The notes: generated from the letters alone by a model not told the origin. Positions 53,213 to 64,000 are shown, numbered from the stretch's first letter. The stretch: DNA of 64,000 bases from Arthrobacter cupressi (GCF_900099975.1 NZ_FNEI01000006.1:62001-126000); one strand, 5' to 3'. A program made the numbers and translations.

Positions 53213-53803
53213 CTATTCCGGAGGTTTCGGGGCATGAAGGAGGGTGACGCCCGGTGACTGCGCGGCGGCACCGGCCGCGTCCTCGGCGTCTTCGAGAGCC
53301 TTCGCGAGCTGTTCGACGGCGGCCGGGTACCCGCCGTCGGCCATCAGCCGGGAGGACTCCGCCTGACGCATGGCCCGGAACAGTTCGGCGGTCCTGGGTG
53401 CTCTGGGGTCGCTCATCGCGGGGTAGTCGATCTGCCGGGCCGGATCCAGCTCATAGAGCTGCCAGCGCTTGAGGATCGCGTGGTGCCGGGCGGCGGCGGA
53501 CGCCAACATGGATTGCTGCCGGCGCAGTTCGCCCACCTTCCGTTCACCGAAGAGCGCGGCGAGTGCCGTGGCGGCGGCGAGGCAAAACAGGACAAGCCCG
53601 ACGGCGGGGGACAGCAGCGCGGGAACCAGCAGCGCCGGGACAATCACCACGAGCCCGGCGAACGCGTTCCAGAAGAAGGCGTCCGGCTCCTGGCCCTGTT
53701 TCCTGCGGAGGGAGAGAACGGTGGCCGCCACGGCCGTGACAAGCAGGACCGCCCAGAAAACGGTCTGCCAGGGGCTCAGCTGGGCTCCGGATATGGCGGG
53801 CAT
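53213..53803 (-). CDS. Small membrane protein of unknown function
   Basis: I recognise no family for this 196-residue protein. Three hydrophobic segments lie in the first 85 residues (about 14-30, 45-65 and 68-84), the last followed by a basic FGERKVGELRRQQ. The C-terminal 110 residues are soluble and helical, with a notable motif WQLYELDPARQIDYPAMSDP, and end in an Ala-rich stretch. GGAGG precedes the ATG. It may be a membrane-anchored regulatory or scaffold protein; no more can be said. Confidence 0.75.
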   Translation of the reverse strand: MPAISGAQLSPWQTVFWAVLLVTAVAATVLSLRRKQGQEPDAFFWNAFAGLVVIVPALLVPALLSPAVGLVLFCLAAATALAALFGERKVGELRRQQSMLASAAARHHAILKRWQLYELDPARQIDYPAMSDPRAPRTAELFRAMRQAESSRLMADGGYPAAVEQLAKALEDAEDAAGAAAQSPGVTLLHAPKPPE

Positions 53804-53875
53804 TGGACACCTCCGCAGACTGCATGGCCGCCTTTCATCCAGTATGCGCCGGTGCGGAGGTACTTGCGAGGGTGC

Positions 53876-54274
53876 CTAGGCCTTCTTGCCCTCGGCCTTC
53901 TTGGCGTCCTTCTTCGCGTCCTTGACGCGCTTCGCTTCGGAGCGCACGGCGGCGTGGGTGGCGCGTTCGACGACGAGCCACTGCGGCGGTGCGGCCAGCA
54001 GGGCGGCGATTTCCGCCGTCGTCAGCGGCTCGGTGATGCCGCCGCGGGCAAGTCCTGCGATGGAGATGTTCAACTTCTGGGCGACCACCGGGCGGGGGTG
54101 CGGGCCGGTGCGGCGGAGCTCGGCGAGCCACTCGGGCGGATTGGCTTGCAGTTCCGCGAACTCGGCGCGGGTGACGGCCGAGTCCTGGAACTCCTGGGGA
54201 GCTGCGGGCAGGTAGATGCCAAGCTTCTTCGCAGCGGTGGCCGGCTTCATGGCTTGGGGGCTCGGGGTCTTCAT
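53876..54274 (-). CDS. DUF5997 family protein
   Basis: This is a 132-residue cytoplasmic protein. The core KPATAAKKLGIYLPAAPQEF, VTRAEFAELQANPPEWLAEL and the following RRTGPHPRPVVAQKLNISIA match the DUF5997 family of Actinobacteria, whose function is unknown. The C terminus is a Lys/Ala/Asp-rich tail. The start is uncertain: ATGs at 54274 and 54250 both lack a clear ribosome site. In many relatives a LysR-effector-like gene is next to it; here that gene is 6 kb away (60502). Confidence 0.78.
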   Translation of the reverse strand: MKTPSPQAMKPATAAKKLGIYLPAAPQEFQDSAVTRAEFAELQANPPEWLAELRRTGPHPRPVVAQKLNISIAGLARGGITEPLTTAEIAALLAAPPQWLVVERATHAAVRSEAKRVKDAKKDAKKAEGKKA

Positions 54275-54376
54275 TGTCCAAGGGTATCGCCAGCGGCGGC
54301 ATCCCGGCCGCCCGGGCACAACCGTCAGCCTGCCGGAGCGGCACTTGGTAACATTTGTTTTTGCGGGTCAATCAGA

Positions 54377-54412
54377 TGGATTGCTCCGCAAATGCGTATC
54401 TATGATGAATGT
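54377..54412 (+). promoter_or_regulatory. Probable promoter for the mod operon (leaderless)
   Basis: TGGATT (54377-54382) and TATGAT (54401-54406) are separated by 18 bp. The expected transcript start falls at or next to the ATG at 54413, and no ribosome site is visible before that ATG. Leaderless transcription is common in Actinobacteria, so this reading is plausible but inferred. Confidence 0.5.
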
Positions 54413-54823
54413 ATGCCGCAGATACGAGTTTCCGAGGCCGCGCGCTTCCTCGGGGTGAGCGATGACACCGTGCGCCGCTGGATCGACAACGGTGCCCTGA
54501 CCGGGACGAAGGACGACGCCGGGCGCGTGGTGGTGGACGGTCTGGAACTGGCCCACCTGGCCCGCGAACAGGCCGCGCTGCCGGAGGATCCCACCCGCGT
54601 GGGCAGTTCTGCGCGCAACCGCTTCGTAGGCCTCGTCACCGGAATCACGGCGGACAAGGTCATGGCCCAGGTGGAACTGCAGTGCGGCCCCTTCCGCGTG
54701 GTGTCCCTGATGAGCAGTGAAGCCGTGCGGGACCTCGGCCTGGAGCTTGGCTCGGTGGCTACCGCCGTCGTCAAGGCGACCACCGTCATCATCGAAACAC
54801 CCCAAGGAAAGGGCATCGTATGA
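54413..54823 (+). CDS. HTH plus TOBE (Mop) domain protein, candidate molybdate regulator
   Basis: This is a 136-residue two-domain protein. Residues 1-60 are an excisionase/MerR-like helix-turn-helix ([20 protein letters not shown], then [12 protein letters not shown]). Residues 66-136 form a single TOBE/Mop domain ([20 protein letters not shown], ending [16 protein letters not shown]) of the kind that binds molybdate. It overlaps modA by 4 bp. Classical ModE has a winged LysR-type HTH and two Mop units, so this looks like an independent, compact molybdate-responsive regulator. It could alternatively be a molybdate storage (molbindin) protein with DNA-binding ability. Confidence 0.85.
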   Translation: MPQIRVSEAARFLGVSDDTVRRWIDNGALTGTKDDAGRVVVDGLELAHLAREQAALPEDPTRVGSSARNRFVGLVTGITADKVMAQVELQCGPFRVVSLMSSEAVRDLGLELGSVATAVVKATTVIIETPQGKGIV

Positions 54824-55593
54824 GGATCACGCGCAGGAAGACGGCGGCGCTGGTCGTCTCCGCTGTGCTCGCTGGCTCCCTGGCCGCCTGCTCGCCGGGC
54901 GGGGGCGGGAGCACTGGATCCGGCACGGTGACCGTCTACGCCGCAGCGTCCCTGAAGAAGACGTTCACCGAGCTGGCCGCCAAATTCGAAGCAGCCCACC
55001 CCGGCACCAAGGTCACGCTGAACTTCGCCGGTTCCTCGGACCTCGTCACCCAGATCACCCAGGGCGCCCCGGCCGACGTGTTTGCCTCGGCGGACTCGAA
55101 GAACATGACCAAGCTTTCGGACGCCTCCCTGGTGGACGGCGACCCCGTGGACTTCGCCACGAACGTCCTGGAGATCGCCGTTCCACCGGCCAACCCCGCG
55201 TCGATTTCGTCCTTCGCGGACCTCGCCAAGCCGGGCGTGAAGGTTGTGGTCTGCGCACCCCAGGTGCCTTGCGGCGCCGCCACGGAAAAGGTGGAGAAGG
55301 CCAGCGGCATCACCCTGAAGCCGGTCAGCGAGGAATCCTCCGTGGCAGACGTCCTCGGAAAAGTCACGTCCGGGGAAGCCGACGCCGGGCTGGTGTACGT
55401 CACGGACGTGAAGACCGCCGGGGACAAGGTCAAGGGCATCACCTTCCCGGAGTCCGGCCAGGCAGCAAACACCTACCCGATCGCCACCGTCGAAAACAGC
55501 AAGAACAAGGAGCTGGCGAAGGCGTTCATCGAACTGGTTACCGGCAGCGAGGGCAGGAAGGTCCTGGGCGACGCCGGCTTCGGGGCGCCGTGA
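54820..55593 (+). CDS. modA: Molybdate ABC transporter substrate-binding lipoprotein
   Basis: This 257-residue binding protein captures molybdate (or tungstate) outside the membrane. The signal peptide [20 protein letters not shown] ends in a lipobox (LAAC) with Cys24 as the lipidated residue, followed by a Gly/Ser linker. The mature fold begins [20 protein letters not shown], with [12 protein letters not shown] and the C-terminal [13 protein letters not shown], typical of ModA. The start overlaps the HTH-TOBE gene, and the stop overlaps the modB GTG. Confidence 0.95.
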   Translation: MRITRRKTAALVVSAVLAGSLAACSPGGGGSTGSGTVTVYAAASLKKTFTELAAKFEAAHPGTKVTLNFAGSSDLVTQITQGAPADVFASADSKNMTKLSDASLVDGDPVDFATNVLEIAVPPANPASISSFADLAKPGVKVVVCAPQVPCGAATEKVEKASGITLKPVSEESSVADVLGKVTSGEADAGLVYVTDVKTAGDKVKGITFPESGQAANTYPIATVENSKNKELAKAFIELVTGSEGRKVLGDAGFGAP

Positions 55594-56417
55594 ACCCTTC
55601 CTTGAACGCTTCCCCGGCCGACGGCGGCCACGGCTACAGCGGCATTCCGCGTTGGCTGTACCTTCCGGCCGCCGTCGGGGCCCTGTTCGTCCTGCTGCCG
55701 CTGGCCGCGGTGCTGGCGAAGGTCAACTGGGCCCAGTTCATCCCGCTGGTAACGTCCGCCGCTTCACTGGACGCGCTCGGCCTGAGCCTGCGGACCTCGG
55801 CGGCCAGCACTCTCCTGTGCCTGGTGTTCGGGGTGCCGCTGGCCATGGTCCTGGCGCGCCGGCCATTCCGGGGCCAACGCCTGCTGCGCGCCTTCGTCCT
55901 GCTGCCCCTGGTGCTTCCGCCGGTGGTGGGCGGCATCGCGCTGCTTTACACCTTCGGCCGCCAGGGCCTGCTGGGGAAATCGCTGGAACTGGCCGGAATC
56001 CAGATTGCCTTTTCGAACACCGCCGTGGTCCTGGCCCAGGCCTTCGTGGCCCTGCCCTTCCTGGTGGTCAGCCTCGAGGGCGCCCTGCGCACCGCCGGCA
56101 ACAAATACGAAGCCGTGGCCGCCACCCTCGGGGCAGCGCCCACCACCGTGCTGCGCCGCGTGACCCTGCCCCTGGTCATGCCGGGCCTGGCCTCCGGTGC
56201 CGTGCTGTCCTTCGCCCGCAGCCTGGGCGAGTTCGGCGCCACCCTCACCTTCGCCGGCAGCCTGCAGGGCGTGACCCGGACCCTGCCGCTGGAAATCTAC
56301 CTGCAGCGCGAGTCCGACGCCGATGCCGCCGTCGCGCTGTCCCTGCTGCTCGTCGCGGTGGCGGTGGCCGTCGTCGGACTGTCCTACCGCAAACCCGGCA
56401 GGCAGGTCGGCGCATGA
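55590..56417 (+). CDS. modB: Molybdate ABC transporter permease
   Basis: This is a 275-residue inner-membrane permease with about six membrane segments. [34 protein letters not shown] and the EAA-type coupling loop ([20 protein letters not shown]) are typical of ModB. The start is GTG, overlapping modA by 4 bp. A 20-residue polar N-terminal stretch precedes the first membrane helix. Confidence 0.95.
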   Translation: MNPSLNASPADGGHGYSGIPRWLYLPAAVGALFVLLPLAAVLAKVNWAQFIPLVTSAASLDALGLSLRTSAASTLLCLVFGVPLAMVLARRPFRGQRLLRAFVLLPLVLPPVVGGIALLYTFGRQGLLGKSLELAGIQIAFSNTAVVLAQAFVALPFLVVSLEGALRTAGNKYEAVAATLGAAPTTVLRRVTLPLVMPGLASGAVLSFARSLGEFGATLTFAGSLQGVTRTLPLEIYLQRESDADAAVALSLLLVAVAVAVVGLSYRKPGRQVGA

Positions 56418-57475
56418 CGTTCCGGATGACAGCGCGCGTCCATGGACGGCTCGACGCCGAATTCACGGTGGCGCCGGGGGAGACCGTGGCGGTCCTCGGG
56501 CCCAACGGCGCCGGGAAATCCACGCTGCTCGCCGCGGCCGCCGGGCTGGTCAAACCCCACGGCGGTTCCATCCGTTTGGGGGACAAGGTCCTGTTTGCTC
56601 ACGACGGCGGCCGGCAGCATTGGGTTCCGCCGCACCTGCGCGGGGTGGCGCTGCTGGCCCAGGAGGCGCTGCTGTTCCCGCACCTGAGCGTGCTGGACAA
56701 CGTGGCGTTTGCGCCGCGCAGCGCGGGGGAGCCGCGCGCCCGGTCCCGGGAAACGGCACGCCGCTGGCTGGCCGAGGTGGATGCGCTGGACCTGGCAGGG
56801 CGCCGTCCTGGGCAGCTCTCCGGCGGGCAGGCGCAGCGTGTCGCCGTGGCCCGTGCGCTGGCCGCCGACCCGGAACTCCTGCTGCTGGACGAACCCATGG
56901 CTGCCCTGGACATCCACGCCGCCCCGCAGCTGCGCAGGGTGCTGAAGCGGGTGCTGGCCAGGCGCAGCGCGTTGATCGTCACCCACGACGTGCTCGACGC
57001 CCTCATGCTCGCGGACCGGATCGTGGTGCTGGAGAAGGGCCGGATCGTGGAGGAAGGCCCTGTCCGCGAAGTGCTCGGCCGCCCGCGCAGCGCCTTCGCC
57101 GCCGGGCTCGCGGGGCTGAACCTGCTCACCGGCACGGTCACCCCGGACGGGCTGCTCGTGTCCGGGCCCGGGGCCGCGGGCGGGCAGGCTGTCTCCGGAA
57201 CTCCCGACGGCGAAGCGCTGGCCGGGGAGCCCGGCGTCGCCGCCTTCCCGCCGTCGGCCGTCTCCGTGTTCCTCGAGCTGCCGCACGGCAGCCCCCGCAA
57301 CTGCCTGCCCGTGGCCATCACCGAACTGGAGCCGCACGCGGGCCGGATCCGGGTGCACGCCGGGGAGCTGGCCGCGGACATCACCCCGGCGGCCTCGGCC
57401 GAGCTGGGCCTGGAGCCGGGGACGCAGGTGTTCTTCGTGGTGAAGTCGGCCGAGGTGCAGCTGTACGGGGCCTGA
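56414..57475 (+). CDS. modC: Molybdate ABC transporter ATP-binding protein
   Basis: This 353-residue ATPase powers ModB. Walker [10 protein letters not shown] is at residues 29-37, then the signature [15 protein letters not shown] and Walker [13 protein letters not shown]. The C-terminal 110 residues include a TOBE domain ([20 protein letters not shown], ending [12 protein letters not shown]), which senses or binds the oxyanion. It overlaps modB by 4 bp and converges on the SDR gene with 26 bp between. Confidence 0.95.
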   Translation: MTFRMTARVHGRLDAEFTVAPGETVAVLGPNGAGKSTLLAAAAGLVKPHGGSIRLGDKVLFAHDGGRQHWVPPHLRGVALLAQEALLFPHLSVLDNVAFAPRSAGEPRARSRETARRWLAEVDALDLAGRRPGQLSGGQAQRVAVARALAADPELLLLDEPMAALDIHAAPQLRRVLKRVLARRSALIVTHDVLDALMLADRIVVLEKGRIVEEGPVREVLGRPRSAFAAGLAGLNLLTGTVTPDGLLVSGPGAAGGQAVSGTPDGEALAGEPGVAAFPPSAVSVFLELPHGSPRNCLPVAITELEPHAGRIRVHAGELAADITPAASAELGLEPGTQVFFVVKSAEVQLYGA

Positions 57476-57501
57476 TTTTTGGTGGTCCTGTGTTGCCCGG
57501 C

Positions 57502-58359
57502 TTACGGCATCCGGGTGAGCTGTGCGCAGGCGTCCCACAGGCGGTGGCGGGCTTCCGGGTCCGAACCCATGCCCGGCGTCGGGAGTTCCTTGCGTTTGGC
57601 CCAGAGCTTTCCGGAAACGGATGCGGTTTCCGGTGCCGTGGCGAGCCAGAGCGGGGTGTCCGCGGCCTTCTCGGCAGGTGCGCCGAAGGTGTTCGTGACC
57701 CAGCGGAACGGGCCGCCGACGTCCTGCAGCAGCGAGGTGTTCTTGACCAGCCCCGGATGGACGGCATTCGCCACCACGCCCGAACCGGAAAGCCGCTCGG
57801 CGAACTCCTGGGTGAGGAGGACCCGGGCGAGCATTGTGGGCGGCGTGGAGCGCAGGTAGCTGTAGGTGCCGTGGGCGGTCTGGAGGTCGTCGAAGTCGAG
57901 CTTCGTGTTCCCGTACCTGGACGCAATGTTGACAATGCGGGACGTGCGCGGCCCTGCTGTGGCGGCGTTTTTGAGTGCGTCCTGAAGCAGGTTGCTCAGC
58001 ACGAAATAGGCCATCACGTTGGTGGCGAAGGTTAGTTCGAGCCCGTCGGCGGTGATGTGGCGTTCCTTGCGGAACACTCCCGCCGCGTTGACGAGCACGT
58101 GGAGGCTGTCGTGGCGGGCCAGGAAGCCGCCCGCCGCGGCACGGATGGAGGACTGGTCCGAGAGGTCACAGGCCAGCGGCTCGAGCAGGGCACCGGGCAC
58201 CAGCGAACGGATGTCTGCCATTGCCTCTTCCGCCCGGGCCGCGGAGCGTCCCACCACCGCCACCAGGGCGCCTTCGCGCGCGAGCCCGGTGGCCACGGCC
58301 TTGCCCAAGCCGCCCGTCGCGCCCGTCACCAGCGCCACGGTGCCTTCCATGGAAGCCAT
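57502..58359 (-). CDS. Short-chain dehydrogenase/reductase
   Basis: This is a 285-residue Rossmann enzyme. The cofactor motif TGATGGLGKAVA is near the N terminus, then LVNAAG and the catalytic-serine strand IVNIASRYG. The usual YxxxK motif reads YSYLR, with Arg where Lys is expected, so activity may be altered. AGGAGG lies 8 bp before the ATG at 58359. It resembles the retinol dehydrogenase/WW-domain oxidoreductase-like SDR group. The substrate is unknown. Confidence 0.88.
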   Translation of the reverse strand: MASMEGTVALVTGATGGLGKAVATGLAREGALVAVVGRSAARAEEAMADIRSLVPGALLEPLACDLSDQSSIRAAAGGFLARHDSLHVLVNAAGVFRKERHITADGLELTFATNVMAYFVLSNLLQDALKNAATAGPRTSRIVNIASRYGNTKLDFDDLQTAHGTYSYLRSTPPTMLARVLLTQEFAERLSGSGVVANAVHPGLVKNTSLLQDVGGPFRWVTNTFGAPAEKAADTPLWLATAPETASVSGKLWAKRKELPTPGMGSDPEARHRLWDACAQLTRMP

Positions 58360-58467
58360 CGACTTCGCCTCCTGCGGTCCTGTACCCCGTCGACTGGGCA
58401 ACATCACAGCACACCACCGTCGGCTTTGCCAGACTGCAGGTGCGCCGGGGACGCCGGGTCGCCGGAA

Positions 58468-58507
58468 CGCTGCGGGGTCGCCGGAATTTTCCAGCGACCC
58501 CGCAGCG
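58468..58507 (-). terminator. Hairpin after the amino acid permease gene
   Basis: A 14-bp perfect stem (CGCTGCGGGGTCGC with complement at 58494-58507) and a 12-nt loop lie 25 bp downstream of the permease stop. There is no T tract on the reverse strand, so it may stabilise the RNA end rather than terminate on its own. Confidence 0.55.
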
Positions 58508-58532
58508 CTCCCGCGAATTCGGCGCGCCAGCT

Positions 58533-60026
58533 CTAGGCGCCGACGCCGGCCGGAACCTTCGCGTCGTCCTCTTCAGCGCCAAGCGGTTCGGAGGCCGCAA
58601 CCGCAGCCGCCCCGCGCTTCTTGTACCGGAAGTGGAAGAACAGGTAGCAGGCCACCGTGAAGGCACCGCCGAAGTACAGCGCCGGGGCCTGGGTGGGATC
58701 GAAGCCGATGCCGACCATGGATCCGAGGCAGGCCACAAAGGCCAGGATCGGCACCAGCGGGAAGAGCGGCGCCTTGTACGGCAGGGTGGAGAGGTCCCCG
58801 CCGTTCCGGACGAAGGCGCGGCGGTGGAAGTAGTGGGATGCCACGATCGACATCCACACGGCCACAGTGGCGAAACCGGCAACAGAAGTGAGCACCAGGT
58901 ACACCGTGGTGGGAGCCACGATGCTGCTGATCAGGGAGGCGAGGCCGCCGAAGATGCTCACGATCAGGGCAACCAGCGGGATGCCGCGCTTGGTCAGCTT
59001 GGCGAAGGCCTTGGGGGCGTGGCCCTCGTCGGCCAGCGAGAAGAGCATCCGGGCACAGGAGTAGAGGCCGCTGTTGCCTGCCGAAAGCAGGGCCGTGATG
59101 ACCACGAAGTTCATGATGTCCGCGGCATACGGGACGCCGATGCTGGAGAAGACGGTGACGAAGGGGCTCTCGTCGAGGCCGGCCTTCTCGTACGGGATAG
59201 TGGCGGCGATGACCACGATCGCGCCGATAAAGAAGATCACCAGGCGCAGCACGGTGGTCCGCATGGCCTTGGGGATGTTCCGTGCCGGGTCTGTGGTTTC
59301 GCCGGCCGCCACGCCGATCAGCTCGGAGCCGGAGAACGCGAAGAACACCACAAGCACGGTGACCAGCACGCCGGTGAAGCCGTTCGGGAACAGGCCTGCC
59401 GACGTCGAGAAGTTCTCGAACAGCTGCGGGTAATCGCCGCTGGCCATGGGGTGGAAGCCCAGGAGTGCGGCGCCGCCAAGGATAATCAGGCCGACGACGG
59501 CGGCGACCTTGATCATGGCGAACCAGAATTCGCTCTCGCCGAAGACCCGCGAGGAGATGGCGTTCATGGAGAACAGGACGGACGCGAAAACCAGGCACCA
59601 GATCCACACCGGGACGTCCGGGAACCAGCGCTGCATGAGCAGGCCGGCGGCGGTGAACTCCGAGCCGAGGGCCACGGCCCAGGTCAGCCAGTAGAGCCAG
59701 GCCGTGGTGAAGCCGGTGGCGGGGCCGATCGAACGGGCGGCGTAGATGTGGAACGCACCGGAGACGGGGTAGGCGATGGCCAGTTCGCTGAGGCAGGCCA
59801 TCACCAGGTAAACGACGACGGCGCCGATCAGGTAGGCGATGACCGCACCGAGCGGCCCGGCCTGGGAGATCGTGTACCCGGAGCTGACGAACAGCCCGGA
59901 ACCGATCACGCCGCCGAGGCCGATCATGACCAGGTGGCGGGCTTCCATAGACCGCCTCAGGCCGGTTTTGGCCGGTGCTGCCGGGGTTCCCTGTGTGTCG
60001 GCTTCTTGGAGCGGAGCAGCGCTCAT
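58533..60026 (-). CDS. Amino acid permease (APC/AAT family)
   Basis: This is a 497-residue proton-coupled amino acid transporter with 12 predicted membrane segments. The first helix region (ARHLVMIGLGGVIGSGLFVS) carries the GxGxGLF-type substrate motif of the family, and FFAFSGSELIGVAAGETTDP is the helix 6 motif. I start at the ATG of 60026, with CGGAGG upstream; the longer frame reaching 60143 is rejected. It resembles GABA, proline and aromatic permeases of the GabP/RocE group, but specificity cannot be assigned. The C-terminal tail is polar. Confidence 0.93.
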   Translation of the reverse strand: MSAAPLQEADTQGTPAAPAKTGLRRSMEARHLVMIGLGGVIGSGLFVSSGYTISQAGPLGAVIAYLIGAVVVYLVMACLSELAIAYPVSGAFHIYAARSIGPATGFTTAWLYWLTWAVALGSEFTAAGLLMQRWFPDVPVWIWCLVFASVLFSMNAISSRVFGESEFWFAMIKVAAVVGLIILGGAALLGFHPMASGDYPQLFENFSTSAGLFPNGFTGVLVTVLVVFFAFSGSELIGVAAGETTDPARNIPKAMRTTVLRLVIFFIGAIVVIAATIPYEKAGLDESPFVTVFSSIGVPYAADIMNFVVITALLSAGNSGLYSCARMLFSLADEGHAPKAFAKLTKRGIPLVALIVSIFGGLASLISSIVAPTTVYLVLTSVAGFATVAVWMSIVASHYFHRRAFVRNGGDLSTLPYKAPLFPLVPILAFVACLGSMVGIGFDPTQAPALYFGGAFTVACYLFFHFRYKKRGAAAVAASEPLGAEEDDAKVPAGVGA

Positions 60027-60501
60027 GGGTCCTCCGTTGGTTGATGCAGGGGCAAAGTTGGGCGCGCAGAAAGAGCCGGGCAACGCCGGAATCTGCGGGA
60101 TTCTGTTCTTCAGGATAAGGGGGAGTGCCCCGTCTGGGCCCACGCCGCCAGGGTTCCCTGGCCGAAGCGAAGCGAGGCTAGGGTGGCGGTGGGGACCATT
60201 CCGGTGATCAAGCTAACACCGCCCGGGAGGGCCCATGAGAGCTCGGGCACATTGGCAAAGGATCGTCACCGATGAGCGTCGCGGCTGCCGTTTGAGCAAC
60301 AGCTGAGCTGATGCTGAGGCGGAATTGTTTCAAGCGTTGCTTGGGTTGGGTGCTATCTTGCCCCCGATGATGATTTGCCCGGCGGCCGCCCTGGCTGAAG
60401 TGGCCCGGTTTTCGAGGTTCCGTGGACGGAAAATCAAGGCCGGATGCGCCTGAGGCCGCAAGAGATGGGCCAGTCCGGCCGGCGCTGCGCGGTACTGTGA
60501 A
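60027..60501. other. Divergent intergenic region
   Basis: This 475-bp gene-free stretch lies between the amino acid permease (leftward) and the LysR-like effector gene (rightward). A short inverted repeat CAAGC-GTT-GCTTG lies at 60331-60343 and a TATCTT hexamer at 60354-60359. I see no complete promoter and no other feature. Confidence 0.4.
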
Positions 60502-61287
60502 GTGGTGCCAGCCGACCTTGATCCCGCTCCCGCATCCGACGACGCAGCATCCGACGAAACCGCGCCGGCCGAAACCGCGCCCGACGAAGGCCGCCGCGAG
60601 CTGCGCTTCGCCTATGTCCCTGGGGTAATGCCGGGCAAATGGATCCGCCGCTGGGAAGAGCGCATGCCGGACGTCCCGCTCCATTCGTTCATGTCCGACG
60701 GCGACGCGCAGCTTTCGGTGCTGCGCGACGGTTCCGCTGACCTCAGCTTCGTCCGGCTGCCGGTGGACCAGGAAGGCCTGCACGTCATCCCGCTCTACGA
60801 GGAACAGCCCGCCGTCGTGGCGCCGAAAGGCCACGAGATCACGGTGTTCGAGGACGTGGACCTGGCCGACCTGTCCGAGGAGAACTTCCTGAACATCGCC
60901 GAAATGGGCGGGCCGGAGATGGCCCTGCAGGTGGTGGCGTCGGGCGCCGGCCTGGTGATCATGCCGATGCCCATGGCCCGGCACTTCAACGTCAAGGACA
61001 CCGTGGTCCGGCGCCTGCACGGAGCCGAAGGCACGCGGATTGCGCTGGCGTGGCCCACGGACGCCACGGACGACGTGATTGAGGAATTCATCGGCGTGGT
61101 CCGCGGCCGTACCGCCAACAGCTCGCGCCAGCCCTCGGCCAAGCAGGACAAGCCGAAGAAAGCCCCCAAGCCGGACCGCCGGGGCACCGGCTCTTCAAGC
61201 GGCGGCGCCAAGAAGGTGGCCCAGCGCTACGCCCCGAACCCGGACAAAGGCCGGGGCCGCGGTTCCCGGAAGAAGGGCAAGCGCTAG
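60502..61287 (+). CDS. LysR-type effector (substrate-binding) domain protein without HTH
   Basis: This 261-residue protein contains the periplasmic-binding-protein-like effector domain of LysR regulators (about 33-210: LRFAYVPGVMPGKWIRRWEE, LRDGSADLSFVRLPVD, ALQVVASGAGLVIMPMPMAR), but no winged HTH. Instead it has an acidic Ala/Asp-rich N terminus and a strongly basic Lys/Gly/Arg tail of about 55 residues. No signal peptide is present, so it is cytoplasmic. The start is GTG (60502 or 60505) without a good ribosome site, possibly leaderless. Relatives are often paired with DUF5997. Confidence 0.85.
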   Translation: MVPADLDPAPASDDAASDETAPAETAPDEGRRELRFAYVPGVMPGKWIRRWEERMPDVPLHSFMSDGDAQLSVLRDGSADLSFVRLPVDQEGLHVIPLYEEQPAVVAPKGHEITVFEDVDLADLSEENFLNIAEMGGPEMALQVVASGAGLVIMPMPMARHFNVKDTVVRRLHGAEGTRIALAWPTDATDDVIEEFIGVVRGRTANSSRQPSAKQDKPKKAPKPDRRGTGSSSGGAKKVAQRYAPNPDKGRGRGSRKKGKR

Positions 61288-61350
61288 GAAGCCCGCCGGC
61301 TGAGGGCCGACGGAACTCCGGAGTCCCCGCTCAGCCGCCCGAGTCGCGCC

Positions 61351-63333
<1,983 letters not shown>

Positions 63334-63427
63334 GGACTCGTCTTTCTGTTCGCAGGCTATGACCTCCCGGAGGCTAGCACCGCGAAAAACCCCGGCGGGC
63401 GAAAATCAGCCGATCTTAACGGTTCCT

Positions 63428-63898
63428 TTACGCCTGTGAACCCGCCGCCCTGCTGACGAGCTCCGCGATCCTGGCCTCGACTTCGGCGGTCAGCTCGGTC
63501 AGGGCGTAGGCGACCGGCCACATGTCGCCGTCGTCGAGTTTGGCCGGATCGTTGAACCCCAGCGTGGAGTAGCGGGTCTTGAACTTGCCCGAACCCTGGA
63601 AGAAGCAGACCACCTTGCCGTCCCTGGCGTACGCGGGCATCCCGTACCAGGTTTTCGGTTCGAGCGCCGGGGCGCTTTCCTTGACGATGGCGTGGATGCG
63701 TTCGGCCATGCCGCGGTCCGGTTCCGGCAGATCGGCGATCTTCGCCAGGACGTCGCTTTCGCCGTCGACCTTTGCCGCCTTGCCGGTGGACCCCCGGCGC
63801 TTTGCGCCCGACTTGAGCTCCTGCGCGCGCTCCTTCATCGCGGCGCGCTCTTCCTCGGTGAAGCCGTCGTAGGACTTGTTCCTGGTGCTCTCCGCCAT
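63428..63898 (-). CDS. DUF1801 family protein
   Basis: This is a 156-residue cytoplasmic protein. The N-terminal 55 residues are charged ([20 protein letters not shown]). The DUF1801/YdhG-like fold follows: [40 protein letters not shown] and [20 protein letters not shown]. The family includes proteins called iron chaperones, but the biochemical role is not settled. It stands alone. The last 102 bases of the window after its start codon hold only its upstream region. Confidence 0.88.
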   Translation of the reverse strand: MAESTRNKSYDGFTEEERAAMKERAQELKSGAKRRGSTGKAAKVDGESDVLAKIADLPEPDRGMAERIHAIVKESAPALEPKTWYGMPAYARDGKVVCFFQGSGKFKTRYSTLGFNDPAKLDDGDMWPVAYALTELTAEVEARIAELVSRAAGSQA

Positions 63899-64000
63899 GG
63901 CCGTTCCCCTTAAGAGTGGTGTGTGTAACCCACCCTACGCATGGGCCACGACGGCGGCTTCTCCGGAACTGCTCGATCGGAAACTCGCCCGCTACTCCCC

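Overview
The window is the chromosomal origin region of a high-G+C actinobacterium. The gene order rpmH-dnaA-dnaN-gnd-recF-dciA-gyrB-gyrA-DUF3566-tRNA-Ile-DLW39-tRNA-Ala, the reverse-strand parB-parA-rsmG-jag-yidC-yidD-rnpA arm, the frequent GTG starts and the sequence style of the proteins point to Micrococcaceae, most likely Arthrobacter, Pseudarthrobacter or a close relative. This assignment is inferred from gene order and protein style, not from a database match.

Region by region. Positions 1-5.55 kb hold no gene I can support. They carry seven parS centromere sites (six with the exact 14-bp core, one degenerate), a 19-bp tandem repeat and a small DnaA-box cluster. An eighth parS lies at the 5' end of parA. 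Positions 5.6-11.3 kb are the leftward arm: parB, parA, rsmG, jag (khpB), yidC, yidD, rnpA, rpmH. oriC flanks dnaA, with DnaA boxes on both sides and the denser, AT-richer part between dnaA and dnaN (13.2-13.5 kb). Positions 13.7-23.9 kb are the rightward arm: dnaN, gnd, recF, dciA, gyrB, gyrA, a DUF3566 membrane protein, two tRNAs and a 38-residue DLW-39 protein. Positions 24.0-28.5 kb hold an EamA exporter, a glycosyltransferase, a protein built of 11-residue amphipathic repeats, a cyclophilin and a rhomboid protease. They are followed by a 0.8-kb gene-free stretch packed with DnaA boxes (28.6-29.3 kb).

Positions 29.3-32.3 kb are a tightly overlapping DNA-alkylation repair operon (ogt, an ECF sigma factor, a second ogt-like gene, alkB, tag). 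Positions 32.4-43.0 kb are the conserved actinobacterial cell-envelope and division control block: crgA, pabA/trpG, and the operon fhaA-fhaB-pstP-ftsW/rodA-pbpA-pknA-pknB, read towards oriC. After tRNA-Leu come a TetR regulator divergent from an amine (putrescine-type) oxidase, with two strong palindromes between them. Positions 45.9-52.2 kb hold a carbamate kinase divergent from an allH-fdrA(allF)-allG-permease operon, that is, an oxamate/ureide carbamoyl-transfer module with a palindromic operator. Positions 52.2-64.0 kb are accessory metabolism: a quinone-oxidoreductase-like enzyme, small conserved proteins, a molybdate uptake operon led by an unusual HTH-TOBE protein, an SDR, two APC-type permeases, a LysR-like effector domain without its HTH, and a DUF1801 protein.

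The strongest candidates for new biology are: (1) the gene-free parS region that also contains DnaA boxes; (2) the second dense DnaA-box locus about 16 kb from oriC; (3) the 11-mer repeat membrane protein at 26 kb; (4) the ECF sigma factor enclosed between two methyltransferase genes, one of which lacks the arginine finger; and (5) the HTH-TOBE regulator of the mod operon. No mobile element, prophage or CRISPR array was seen.
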